DNA from: Circinella minor
Lineage: Eukaryota; Mucoromycota; Mucoromycetes; Mucorales; Lichtheimiaceae
Reading direction: 5' to 3'
Assembly: GCA_016758965.1 (NCBI GenBank)
Contig: JAEPRB010000003.1
Location: 372,001-436,000 of the forward strand
DNA: 64,000 bases
Below, one piece after another: positions 10,473 to 20,929 of the stretch; position 1 is the stretch's first letter; each line of letters begins with the position of its first letter. The position numbers were made by a program, and so were the translations under genes. A model generated the notes under the pieces. It searched no databases. It had not been told where the DNA came from and saw only the letters and a program-made list of their open reading frames with translations.

Positions 10473-13400
10473 ATATTTTATTTTATTATTACTTGTAGTA
10501 GTATAGTATTTTTTTATAGTACTACTCAAGACATTTGTATTTTTACTATATCACCATCTCTATCGAATGTAATGGAGTACCATAACCTATTCACCATCAT
10601 CATTTCTAACTATTACTATATTGATCTTATTATTATTAAGTTTTAGTTTCATTTCTTTTTTTTCATATCATCATTATCGGTCAATTCGTCGTTTGTATAC
10701 ATAATTCTTCCCATTTGTTTTATATAAAGTAACTATTTATTTACGTACTAGATACATGCGTTTTTTTAATCATTTGTTTGAATTGCTGGAATAGCATAAA
10801 TGTAACCATAATTTAAAGATTTTTATATACCACCGGTTATATAAAGCTTTCAATTAAATTTTGCACGATATACTCCTTTTGTTGAGCATGATGGTATACT
10901 TTATCGTAATAATAATAACGTATATATTACTATTACATACCATATTCTTGCAGACCGTCGCAATTACATATTACACTTTACTATTTTTAAAAATGCGCAT
11001 ATACTTCGTGATACACTTCTTTATAGTAATATAAAAATAAGTATGCGTAAATGTTTTTTGTGGAAAATCATAGCCAAAGTTAGTTGCTACATATTGGGAC
11101 TTTGATTTTTTTTTTGTGGGAGCAAAAATAATACAATTATTATAATAAAGCCGCAGCAGATACGTCTGTAAATCTCTTCTTATCTTCAATGCAAGCAATT
11201 ACCTGAAGTGACACAATTAAATGTATATTTCATACCCAGTATCGATGCATAATATAATATTATAATGTTATTTTGAAAAAGAAAGACACATAAAAAAAAC
11301 TACAATTGGTCAATTAATCAGAGCCAGGTAGAATGAAAATGGGCTTTGATTTTTAAAAATGGATCACAATTTTCAGTACCTAGTGGGATCGTTGACCTAG
11401 AATAGAGTACTGGGTTGAGCCATACCGAACACATTTAAATCTTCATGTCTAAAATGGTATGTTTATGAATTTGGACTAAAGAAGCTTGAGGCATATGTAT
11501 TTATACATGGTCTCTCGTAGTATTTTAGCGTGTATTTTTTTTATTCGTTTCCAACGATTTTTAATCTATATTATAAACAATACCATCATTGATGATTATA
11601 ATACCATGTGCTGTGTCAAAAATAATGCGTACCGAAAGAAAAGAGCTACTATGATATGATAATGATTTTTATCCCAGTCTAGTATGTTTTAAAAGTAATA
11701 ATATTCATTACTCCTTTTTATATAACGTGCTATAACATAAATTTATTAGAAGAATTTAGAAAGATTACTCATGTATCAGACTGTTTGGGTTTTAAAAGAC
11801 AACTGCATTTTTTTGTTTCTTTGAAAGAAAAAAAACGAGTTTTTTTAATACGTACATCATAATATTTCAGTACATCTCATTATAATGTTGAGGTGTTGGA
11901 TTGTTTCTACGTTAAGTTCTTGAGAAACAGGACGTAATAATAAAATGTACAATGGTGTCTGCGTTATACGATACACTAAATTAGAAAAAAATATATATTA
12001 TATGTCTTCATATCTTCTTAACAATGTTCTTGTGCAGAGAGTGATACTGATGTAATTGGGAGTCAAATTTACCAATGTATTGATACAAGATAATCGTTTT
12101 AAATTACCTTATTATATAACTTAAAGAACAATATATCAAACAAAAAAGAAAAAATAACATACCGATCCAATGATACCGATTGGGTTTCAGGTGAGCAACC
12201 ATTTTTTCAATTTCACATTCTTTATTCATAATGAAGACCACCAATTTGTATCTAAATGGTTGTTGATTATGCGTCTGGCAAAAATGTTCGATATGTTTGA
12301 AGCGTTGAGTAAAATATAGGAAATAATAGTACACACTTTGCTGTGGACTCATTATCAATCCAATTTATGGTTCATTGTCAGGATTTCATGAATATTACCA
12401 TTTTTATCACTGAAGGATAAACCCACAGTAGCACGACTATATTAAACAGTTAGTTACATTAAGTAAGCTATCATTTCTTTTTATTTTGTACAGCTTTATC
12501 TACTCATAGTTTATCTTCAATACGTATGTTCTGTAGTTGCCAACTGAGTCTCTAAAGTTAAGCCAGTATTTCGCTGAACCGGTTCAGATCCTCACATATT
12601 AAGAGTACCAGTTGAGCGAAAAATTACTGTACTCTTTTTTTTTCGCTTCACTTTCAGTATGTCATCTCAATAGTTGTAAGATTATAACGTGGTCGATGGT
12701 AACGGAACGTCATACCTCATCAAGTAAACAATCCGTCGTGACGTCTTTTCATATTACCAATGTGAACTGGCAGTAGCAGTCCAAAGTGCTGGTGGCGACG
12801 CAAATATTTTGAACAACAGTAAGCTACAGTAAATGCTGATAAAGTTTACAAGGTAAAGGCTGGTTTAAAGACATTCATCAACTATACACTTGTGTCTACT
12901 ACCCAAATTTACAGAAATAATGAATGATTTAACTTTTTGGTTGACGACAATACGATTCGAGGCTATGAAATTGACGTAGTTTCATATAATTCGTTTATAT
13001 GATAATGGAATGGTGTTACCAATTCTGATGGAAAGTTTTTTTGAACTGTTAGAATGCCGTCAGCACATCATACAATCCTCAAATTACTGGATCATTTTAT
13101 AATGTAGATATACATAATACAGTTGATATTTATCATGAATTGCGGCCAAAGTTTCTAATATGACCTAGTAGAAGTGGTATTGGAAATACCATAAACTATA
13201 TAGTATCGGAAGAAGTCATAGCATCAAAATTTAATATATCAACCAGCTTACCAAATCGAATGACTCGTTAAGGCAATGCACGATTAAATCAAGATATAAT
13301 TCTAAATTTGGCAGCTCAATTTAATACTAAAACTATTACAAGATGCGCTAAATTAATTGTTACGGCAATATGGGAACGTGTATTTGACGAAGATGTAGTG

Positions 13401-13806
13401 GTTTATGACCAAAACAACATGCTTTCAAATGTTAATAGATTAGTCAATAATTTACCCAGCCCTTTTCATATACATAAATATCTAATAACATTATCCTAAT
13501 GCACTAAATATATGATGTCTACGTACAGTGCATAGCTTAATACCACGTACCATTATTATTATTATTATATAGTAGACTGAAATTATATAATGTATGTCTA
13601 AAAATAAGATCAAAATTTAAATCGATATACTGTATTTATAAGTTGTAATGATTAAAAAGAGGGATGAAACTCGTGTGCAGCATAAAACTGAACAAGTGAG
13701 GAGAAAGTGATTGAAATTTTACAAAAACGAAAAATGAAGTAATAAAGATAATATACAAAAGTAGAAAAAGGAACGTATATGATGTAGCTATATCATAACT
13801 TAGATA
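10473..13806. other. Gene-poor stretch containing a pseudogene
   Basis: 3.3 kb between the convergent ends of the CAAX-box gene and the rhomboid gene. The left 2 kb is AT-rich without believable coding sequence; the minus-strand frames at 10971-11198 and 12104-12358 show no motifs. A clearly gene-like but broken region occupies about 12658-13497 (separate entry). ATT microsatellite runs are seen near 13551-13567. Confidence 0.4.
12658..13497 (+). pseudogene. Decayed protein-coding gene, family not recognised
   Basis: Several consecutive open blocks on the plus strand carry ordinary-looking protein sequence interrupted by stops and frame changes. Blocks include YNVVDGNGTSYLIK, then VFSYYQCELAVAVQSAGGD, KVYKVKAGLKTFINYTLV, VDDNTIRGYEIDVVSYN, FYNVDIHNTVDIYHELRPKF, and finally an uninterrupted 63-residue stretch (13308-13499) containing LIVTAIWERVFDEDVVVYD. 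At least four stops or shifts separate them and no introns would remove all of these. I read this as a single-copy gene that has lost function. It may be a secreted or structural protein, but I cannot place it in a family. The blocks are listed separately and were not joined. Confidence 0.45.
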
Positions 13807-15525
13807 TTAATAGTACGCATCACACATATCTGCAATTGGTAAACAAGCCAAATATTTACACCATGAACAAATCTATTATGAAAAAGATATATAATAAGTA
13901 ATTCAGTATCAAGGTGAAAAAAAATACAAGACGTCATTTCTCAGTATTTAATTAATTAATAAGATCAATGTTAAAAAAACGTAATACTTACTTCTTCAGA
14001 ATTTTGACCACTATAAAATAGATGAATCATTCCATAAAACATTCCAGCTAAAGCACCTAGGAAAACAAGCCGAATAATCCATAAAAAAATTGTTGATGTT
14101 CTGGTCATAGTGGGAATAGGGAAAAAGATGATACCCGAGAAAATGCCAGCCACAAATCCACCAATATGAGCAAACTATTTATAGTAGACAACAAAAATGT
14201 CAGTTAGCGTACAGGTCATATTATCAACCTAATCTCAGAAAAGAAGAGAGAGAATTCATACGTTATCGAGACCAGGTAAAAGACCAAAGACAAAGCTGAA
14301 TACTAAAAACGAGGGAGGTATAAAATGAAAGAAGAGTTAGGTTAATAAATTCAATACAATAGAATTTATGGGGTCAAAAACATTTAGATGATATTCTTAA
14401 CTTACAAATGAGAAAGATAAGTTTGGTAAACTCCCACCAAGGGTTCAATGTAGTACGCCATTGTGTAAAGAGATCAATGAAGAGTAAAGCAACTATGCCA
14501 AACAAAGCACCAGAACATCCAACCGAAGCATTACCGACAGGTGAAAAAACACCACCAAAAATGAAACCAAATGCTCCTGAAGCTAACCATACAATAGCAT
14601 ATCGCAATGGATTCATGAACCGCTCCATACTAGCACCAAGAGACATATGCACAAACATGTTGAACAACCAGTGAACTACGCCTGAATGAATGAAAATGGC
14701 TGTAAGAAACCGATACCATTGATCTGGCACAGCTGGGTCTTTAAAATATGATAATCCACAAACGTCCTGTAAAGTACAAGGCGGGCCGACTAATGTTGTA
14801 TTTGTTTGTACTGGAGAAAGAGTAGGCGATGTTGCACCTGTCTGACCATAATCTGTCATATTGGGGCATTGGTACGTCCCTGTCACTGGAAATCGATCCA
14901 CTTCATGCATACATGGAACAAAACGTGCACCGACTAGAATAAGTGTTTCTGCCGATGGACCGATCATAATATTGAAAGGACTCATCTCAATGACATTGCC
15001 AGTGACTTGATGATTCTTTACAAGCTCATAAACCATTACAGCAAGCATAGCTGCCCCTGTTATATATGTAAATACAGCTGGCCATGATCTTCGATTCCAG
15101 AAATACTCGGGCTTTGTATTGGCCATCATAACAGGAACAGCTTGATGTTGTGGAGGCGGTGGATAATAATTATTGTTTCCGTAATTGGCATAGTTATAAT
15201 ATGGTTGTTGTCCTGAATAAGATTGATATCCATTGTAATAAGGTGCTTGCTGCTGTTGATGGGGTGGTGTTGGCACGGGCGACATATTTCTGGTTTCTTG
15301 GGGAGCCAAATTGTCACGCGATTGTGAGGCAGGTGAATGAGGAGGAGGTGTTGGAGCTTGTGTTGAAGCGCCATTGAATTGAACAGCTTTTTGTTGTGTT
15401 TCTACCATTGGAGATTCTGTTCCCGATCGTTGTTGATCTTGCTGATTATTATAATTATTTAAGAGATTAGCTTCAGAAGAAGAATGATTATTATTGGTAT
15501 CTGATTTAGGGAATATAGTTTCCAT
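13807..15525 (-). CDS. Rhomboid-family intramembrane serine protease
   Basis: Exons 14406-15525, 14262-14302, 13992-14174 and 13807-13872 give 469 residues. The first 140 residues are a Gln/Pro/Tyr-rich cytosolic tail. Then follow a first membrane helix after NRRSWPAVF, a long loop with several Cys (CMHEV, CPNM, CTLQDVCG) and the protease core: HSGVVHWLFNMFVHMSLG, the catalytic Ser in VGCSGALFG (about Ser338) and the catalytic His in FAHIGGFVAG (about His390). These are the two diagnostic rhomboid motifs, so the enzyme should be active. The last exon adds a Cys-rich tail, ICSWCKYLACLPIADMC. This exon was placed by its AG acceptor at 13873-13874, which restores a plausible conserved tail. The protease would cleave membrane proteins in the secretory pathway or at the plasma membrane. 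The substrate is unknown. Confidence 0.92.
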
Positions 15526-16770
15526 GATAAGTATGGAAGAGAGAAATAAGAACAGAAGGACAAAAAAAGGGCCTGCTGCTCCCTATTATTATAAAGAAGG
15601 CAAAGAAAGAAGAAAAATTATATATCCTCCCTATTTTTAGGTACATGTGGTCTATTTCCGAACATACACATACATAAATCACGTCAAAAAAGTATTTTTA
15701 AATGTATACCAATATTATGCAAGGTTAAAGAGAATATAATCTTTCTAAACCAAAAGTTACTGAATAATGCTTGTTATTAACATGTTTGTAGAAGTGACAC
15801 AATATAGTATAGTATGTTGTTATTAGTGAATAATGTCATTTTATTATAAAAGGGTTCCCATTTTCTTTTCCCTTTATTCCGTTTGTTTTCTCAGTCAGCC
15901 AAGACATTACACAAACGGGCTGATCCGATGCCCCGATGCTTTAAGATTTCCCAATAATAGTATAAAGTAAGGTTCCGCAGCTTTTTGCTGGGTGCCACTT
16001 TAGTTGAAGGATCATGTGCCAGTGGTTACATCCTACTTGTTATGTTTATTATTAGTTAAGGCTACCTTTTTTTTTAACCTAACCAAAGCAAATTGGCATA
16101 TAAGAGTCAGATATAAAATAATATAGTACTATCTCGTTCTTATGAAATATAACGAGTCAAATCATTCCCTATAATAGCCTTTATTTCTAGATTAAGCATT
16201 TTTACTCTCAATCAAAATCATACAATGGAAGCCAAGATTCAAAAATCTGGGATACGAAAATAAAAATAAAATAGTGTGGGACAATGCCTATATTAATAAT
16301 GATGAATTAATGCGGTATTCAATATACCCACTTCACATTGTTTGCCATCATTTCACAAACGAAAAAAAATAGCAGATAACCAGCTAATAAATTCAATTTC
16401 TTGGCTTAAACAAGGGTATTAAATTTGAGCAGAATCTAGTCTATTTCTGGTATCCTAAAACACTGATTTGTAGTACGAGAAGTTGTCATTACTGACTCTG
16501 GATATCATAAATATATTTATGTTGTTGATATTGTAAAGTTCGATATAGTTGTATCATATATATATAAATTCTTGTGGAATATGAATAAAAATGACTGATG
16601 ATGTGTTTTTAATATTATAACATCAATGATGAAATGCTTTATTTACCATTGTCGTTATTCCTGTATAACGTGGTTCAAGCAGTTGACAGTCTCTTTTGAA
16701 TATTTTGATTTAAAATAAATTCGCTAAATGCTGTATATGATGTATTTATTAGAACCAGTACAGTGGTTAC
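15526..16770. other. Intergenic region between divergent genes
   Basis: About 1.2 kb upstream of the rhomboid gene, up to the SINE. It is AT-rich, with no coding frame worth reporting. The first 100 bases are A/G-rich on the plus strand, i.e. pyrimidine-rich on the rhomboid coding strand, fitting its promoter/leader. Confidence 0.4.
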
Positions 16771-17014
16771 AAAGTAAGTGTATAACTTTTTTTCTTGAAA
16801 TTTTTATGATAACAGTAGTTGGGTAGACGTGAAATTGACAGATTTTTAAACAAACAGATATAACTATATATAATGACTACTTTAAGGATTTGATTGGCAT
16901 TTGCTTGGACTTGGACGGGACTCGAACGGAGGACCTATTGGCATTGGCTTTCTTCTTTTCATAGCCCACTCTTCCATTACGCCTGGCCACGAGGCCCTAA
17001 AGTAAGTGTATAAC
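16771..17014 (-). mobile_element. tRNA-derived SINE with 16-bp target-site duplication
   Basis: The sequence aaagtaagtgtataac occurs at 16771-16786 and again at 16999-17014. Between them lies a 212-bp insert (16787-16998). Read on the minus strand, the insert opens with AGGGCCTCGTGGCCAGGC, has an A-box-like TGGCCAGGCGTAATGG and, about 60 bases on, GTTCGAGTCC, matching the pol III B box (GGTTCGANTCC). It then has an AT-rich unrelated body and ends in an A-rich tail (TTCAAGAAAAAAA) touching the left repeat. tRNA-like head, A-rich end and long direct repeats are the hallmarks of a SINE moved by LINE machinery. The head cannot fold into a full acceptor stem, so it is not a working tRNA gene. It ends about 100 bases before the methyltransferase start codon. 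Confidence 0.7.
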
Positions 17015-17117
17015 GAGCCAGCGTACATAAAAGTCTTGCAGCTGAGTATATAGCCATTACCCAGTCAAAATAGAGGTTCTCTGTCAAAAAAAAAATTTCC
17101 TTTGTGACCAAAACCTA

Positions 17118-18286
17118 ATGACTGACAACGATCTAACCGACAAGCTGAATGATCTATCCATCACATCAGGATCTTCCAAATCAACTGCCGTAAAAAAACC
17201 ACGATCTGTTTCTAAGACATATGACAAAGAAGCATTGAGGCGACGTTTAATGCTCTTAGGTCGTAATCCTGAACAAAGTAAGACAAATGAGGATATATAT
17301 ATTCTTTTTTCTGTTGACTGAAAGGGGAAAAACACATGGAAACGACTCAATATGTGGCATGAATAACTAACAGTAAAAGGAGTCTAGATATTTTAAATTT
17401 AATCCAAGAAGCATGCGCCGATACACTATTGCGAGTTGATTTTGGCAAAACCCTTCAAAGCATAAAAGCTGGTTTTGTACAAAGGGATTATGAAGGAATT
17501 TTTACTTCAGAAGCATCTGACTTACAAGTATATAGTGCTGCATATGTACCTGGACGGGCTCTTTGTTATTTCGAAATATTTTGTCAACCTCAGCTACTTC
17601 AATTATTGGCTCGGAAAACAACTATTTATGCAATTGGTTCAGGAAGTGGTTCAGAACTTGTAAGTATTGCAGCTGCTATGACCCGTTCTCCGGTAGAACA
17701 ACAACGGATTAACTTGGTAATGCAAGATATTGGTGAATGGGCACAAGTGTTGGAAACGTTCGAATCAACAGCGCGAAATTCTTGGAAATTGACAAAAGAC
17801 CAGCTCACCTGTGAATACTTTCAAGGTGATATTTTGGATCCAATGAAACGAGAAGAGCGAGCTCAGAAGATAGCCGATGCCAATTTGATCACGTTTATGT
17901 TTGTTATGAACGAATTGTTTGTTAACAAAGCAGCTGCTATGGAATTAATTCAAGCACTAGTTGGTAATATGAAGAAGGGTGCACATTTATTGGTAAGATG
18001 AATATGATATATATTTAGCCTGATAATCACTATCCATCACTATCCATCATTTTCTTGATTTTTGATATTAAAGCTTTCCTATTAGGTGGTTGAATCAGCT
18101 GGATCATTTTCTCATCTCAAAGTGGGCAACAAAACATATATGGTTCATATGCTATTAGATGCTGTCAAGGATTTGCAACCTATAATTTCTGATGATTCCC
18201 GCTGGTACAGGTATCCAGAAACCGTACGATATCCTATTGATGTTCAAAATATGCGTTACTTTATTCGATTATATAAAAAAATATAA
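17118..18286 (+). CDS. Bmt6-like 25S rRNA (uridine-N3) methyltransferase
   Basis: Exons 17118-17277, 17388-17992 and 18086-18286 give 321 residues. After a 50-residue polar N-terminus comes a class I methyltransferase fold: the SAM-binding glycine motif is YAIGSGSGSE (about 138-147), followed by an acidic strand end (INLVMQDIGEW) and LITFMFVMNELF. The conserved YVPGRALCYFEIF just before the SAM motif is typical of the fungal family containing yeast Bmt6 (Methyltransf_34), which methylates a uridine of the large-subunit rRNA in the nucleolus. Length is close to the family norm. The second exon's acceptor (TCTAG, 17386-17387) was chosen because an upstream AG would bring in a stop. A SINE sits just upstream in the promoter region. 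Confidence 0.85.
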
Positions 18287-18433
18287 ATATATGTATATAA
18301 TAAATATGATTTATGATTAATGATGGTTGTAGATGTGGAAAGAAAGAGAGAAAAAGAAAGAATGGTGGTATTTAACAATTTAATCCTTCGTGCGCTTGTG
18401 CAACATGTGGTACTATACATAAAAGGTATATTT

Positions 18434-20141
18434 TTAGTATCTCTGCTAAGAAAATGTATGTTGAACTGTTGCATATTTTAAACTTACAGGAAGGGATGAT
18501 TGATCACCCGAAGAGAGCCAACGCTATAATAAAAAAAAGAGGAAAAGATTTCAGCATTACAAAAACATATATTATACTATACATGAATATGTACATATCA
18601 AAAAGAAGTGTTACCTTGATTTTTGGAAGTTTAAACAATAGAAGAACGATTACTCCGAGTACGAGTAACATATTTAATGTAGAGTTATCATTTTCCTTGT
18701 TGAGGGTAGATATGGTATTTTGATCCGGCAAAAAGCCGTTTTGCGTAGGATCATTTGTTGCACCTGAAAATTCAGGTTTATATGATCCATAACCGGATTC
18801 TTGTTGCTCAGCTCCTTGATAAGATTGGTACTCGTCCAAGGCTTTATCAAGGGTATCGTTAATTTCTTGAACGCTTGTGTCAATTTGATAATCATCGGAT
18901 AATGTTTCTTCAGTTGTGCTTTCTTCTGTTAAATCAACGCTTGCCTCGTCTACACCTTGTGAGAACTGATTCTCATTAACTTTTTCTACGTCTTCAAAGG
19001 GTGTGATTTCGTTCACAGGTGATGAATCTGTACCATCTTCATTGTAAATCGCAGAATCGTCATTGATGTGCTCCTCGTTGAACTCTGCAGCTGTGTCTAA
19101 GTCAACACCATTTGTGAGGTTTGGATCGACCTCTTCACCATCCAAATCGACACCATTTGTGAGGTTTGGATCAACCTCTTCACCATCCAAATCGACACCG
19201 TTTGTAAGGTTAGGGTCAACTTCTTCTGTATCAAGATCTACACCGTTCGTAAGATTAGGATCCACTTCTTCATTTTCCAAGAACCCCTCACTATCAGTAG
19301 AAATGGTTTCTTCTTCCACCAAGCTATCATAAACGTCTTCGGTTTGGTCCGCTCCAATATTATTTTGCAAACCTTCATCCCAAGGTTTATCGACAATAAG
19401 TTCGCTGTCTTCTTCTCCCTGAGAGACTTCAGCCGCTTGCGAAAGTTCACCGCTTTCTTGTTCTTCTTCTTGAACCACTTCATCGAAATCGGATTGCTCG
19501 AGGTCTTCTTGAGGATCCAATTCTTCTGTCATTGAATCAGTGACTAATGGATCTAATTCATCACCAAGAGAAGTGAAATCTTCTTCTTCTACTGCCGTTT
19601 CCTTGGAATCATCTGTTACAACTTCGGATAATAAATAGTCATTTTCTTCAGCACCAGTAGTAATAGTACTGTCATCTATTAATGAATCGACAGATTCCTC
19701 TTCTTTACCGTCGATGTTTTCTTCGTAAGATTTGAGACCACTCAATTCACCCTCATCTTTTTCTTCTGCTGAAATGGCATCATCCTCTCCGGTTGTAATA
19801 AAAACGCTGTCTTCGCCCTTTTCATTGTCGAGGAGAATGTCATCATCGTCGCCATGAGCAACGGCAAGATCATTGTCGGTCATTGCGCTGAGGTCTTGCT
19901 GTTCATCGGGTGGCAGAACATCTTCTTCGCCGTTACTGCCATTTTTCTCGGTACTGTCGTCAGAAGTTGACCACTCATCAGCAAGATCGTTCACCACATC
20001 TTTATCAACATCGTCTTGCGGATCATTTTTCGTTATTGTTCCTGATGATTCTTCGGGATTGAAAGGTGGGGCAGGGGCTGATTGAGCTCCAGGGACTAAT
20101 AAAACAGCTGCAGTTAAAGCTGCACCAACAGAAACAATCAT
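18434..20141 (-). CDS. Acidic secreted single-pass membrane protein with tandem repeats
   Basis: The main exon 18615-20141 encodes a signal peptide (MIVSVGAALTAAVLLVPGAQS), about 460 residues very rich in Asp, Glu and Ser, and a C-terminal membrane helix (MLLVLGVIVLLLF) followed by KLPKIK. Two small exons, 18488-18523 and 18434-18445, would add a basic tail KRWLSSGDQSSLPQRY; their GTAAC/GTAAGT donors and AG acceptors keep the frame (524 residues). Read-through without splicing is possible and would give a different tail of about 35 residues. Residues about 287-346 are four copies of a 15-residue repeat (EVDPNLTNGVDLD plus two), each with an NLT glycosylation sequon. Topology suggests a type I cell-surface or secretory protein. 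I do not recognise the family; acidic extracellular domains often bind calcium or act as spacers, but that is speculation. Confidence 0.8.
19102..19281 (-). repeat. Four 45-bp in-frame tandem repeats
   Basis: Units lie at 19102-19146, 19147-19191, 19192-19236 and 19237-19281 inside the acidic secreted protein. The first two differ at only one base; the other two have drifted at synonymous and a few other sites. Each encodes a 15-residue unit containing one N-glycosylation sequon. Confidence 0.9.
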
Positions 20142-20898
20142 GTTTGGTTTTTTTAAAAAAAAAAAAAAAAGAATGAAAAATAAGAAAATTAAAAGAAAAG
20201 GAGTGGAAAGATCTTATGAATGAAGAAAAGAAAGATGAACTCGATAGTTGCGGGGCGAGTTTCGGATATAACCTATTTTATTTGAGTTAGTGAACCTAGA
20301 TGTAGTTGAACGTTACACGATCGACATTCTTATTTTTAATTGCGCGTGGTCTCTAACCCACTCGTGTATGTTCTTCCTTTTGTTACTATTTTCTGCCCAA
20401 GATTCAATGTATTCTACAAACTTCTTTGTTGGTGTTTTTCCTGCATAATATTTGTTACCATAAAAGCACGTTTTCCTGGTCCATGGCAACCTCAGAGTTA
20501 ACATACTCAAAATCTTTTCTCGGAAAAAAATATATAACTTTTTTTTTCTGAGCGTTGTGGTCTGGCCTAATAATCTGTTTCAAATGACTATTTTTAAATT
20601 TGTAAATACTTGCTTATTTATGATTTTTTTAATTGTACACTTACAATTAATCTGAAATATGTCGTTTCCAGTTCAGTGTCTACATTTATTGAAGTGGCCA
20701 TATAAAAAATGACGAAAAGAGTCATGATAGCAAAATACAATAAAGTGCTACTTATGATGTTTTCATCATATTTAAGCTTATCTATGAAATAAAAATATTT
20801 TGCTTTGTATTGCTATTTTATAAAAAATTAATTTATTTATATGCCATAGAAAATAAAACATATTACTTTTTTCGGGCTACGTATTGGTAACTGGGACC

Positions 20899-20929
<31 letters not shown>

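Noticed and set aside
12104..12358. 84-codon minus-strand frame (YFLYFTQRFKHIEHF...)
   Set aside because: Some ordinary residue use, but no motif, no splice partners, and it lies in AT-rich desert; too little to call a gene.
16909..16997. A working tRNA gene on the minus strand
   Set aside because: A and B boxes are visible but the two ends (GGGCCTC and CCAAGTCC) cannot pair as an acceptor stem, the T-stem is mismatched, and the element is bounded by target-site duplications, so a SINE explains it better.
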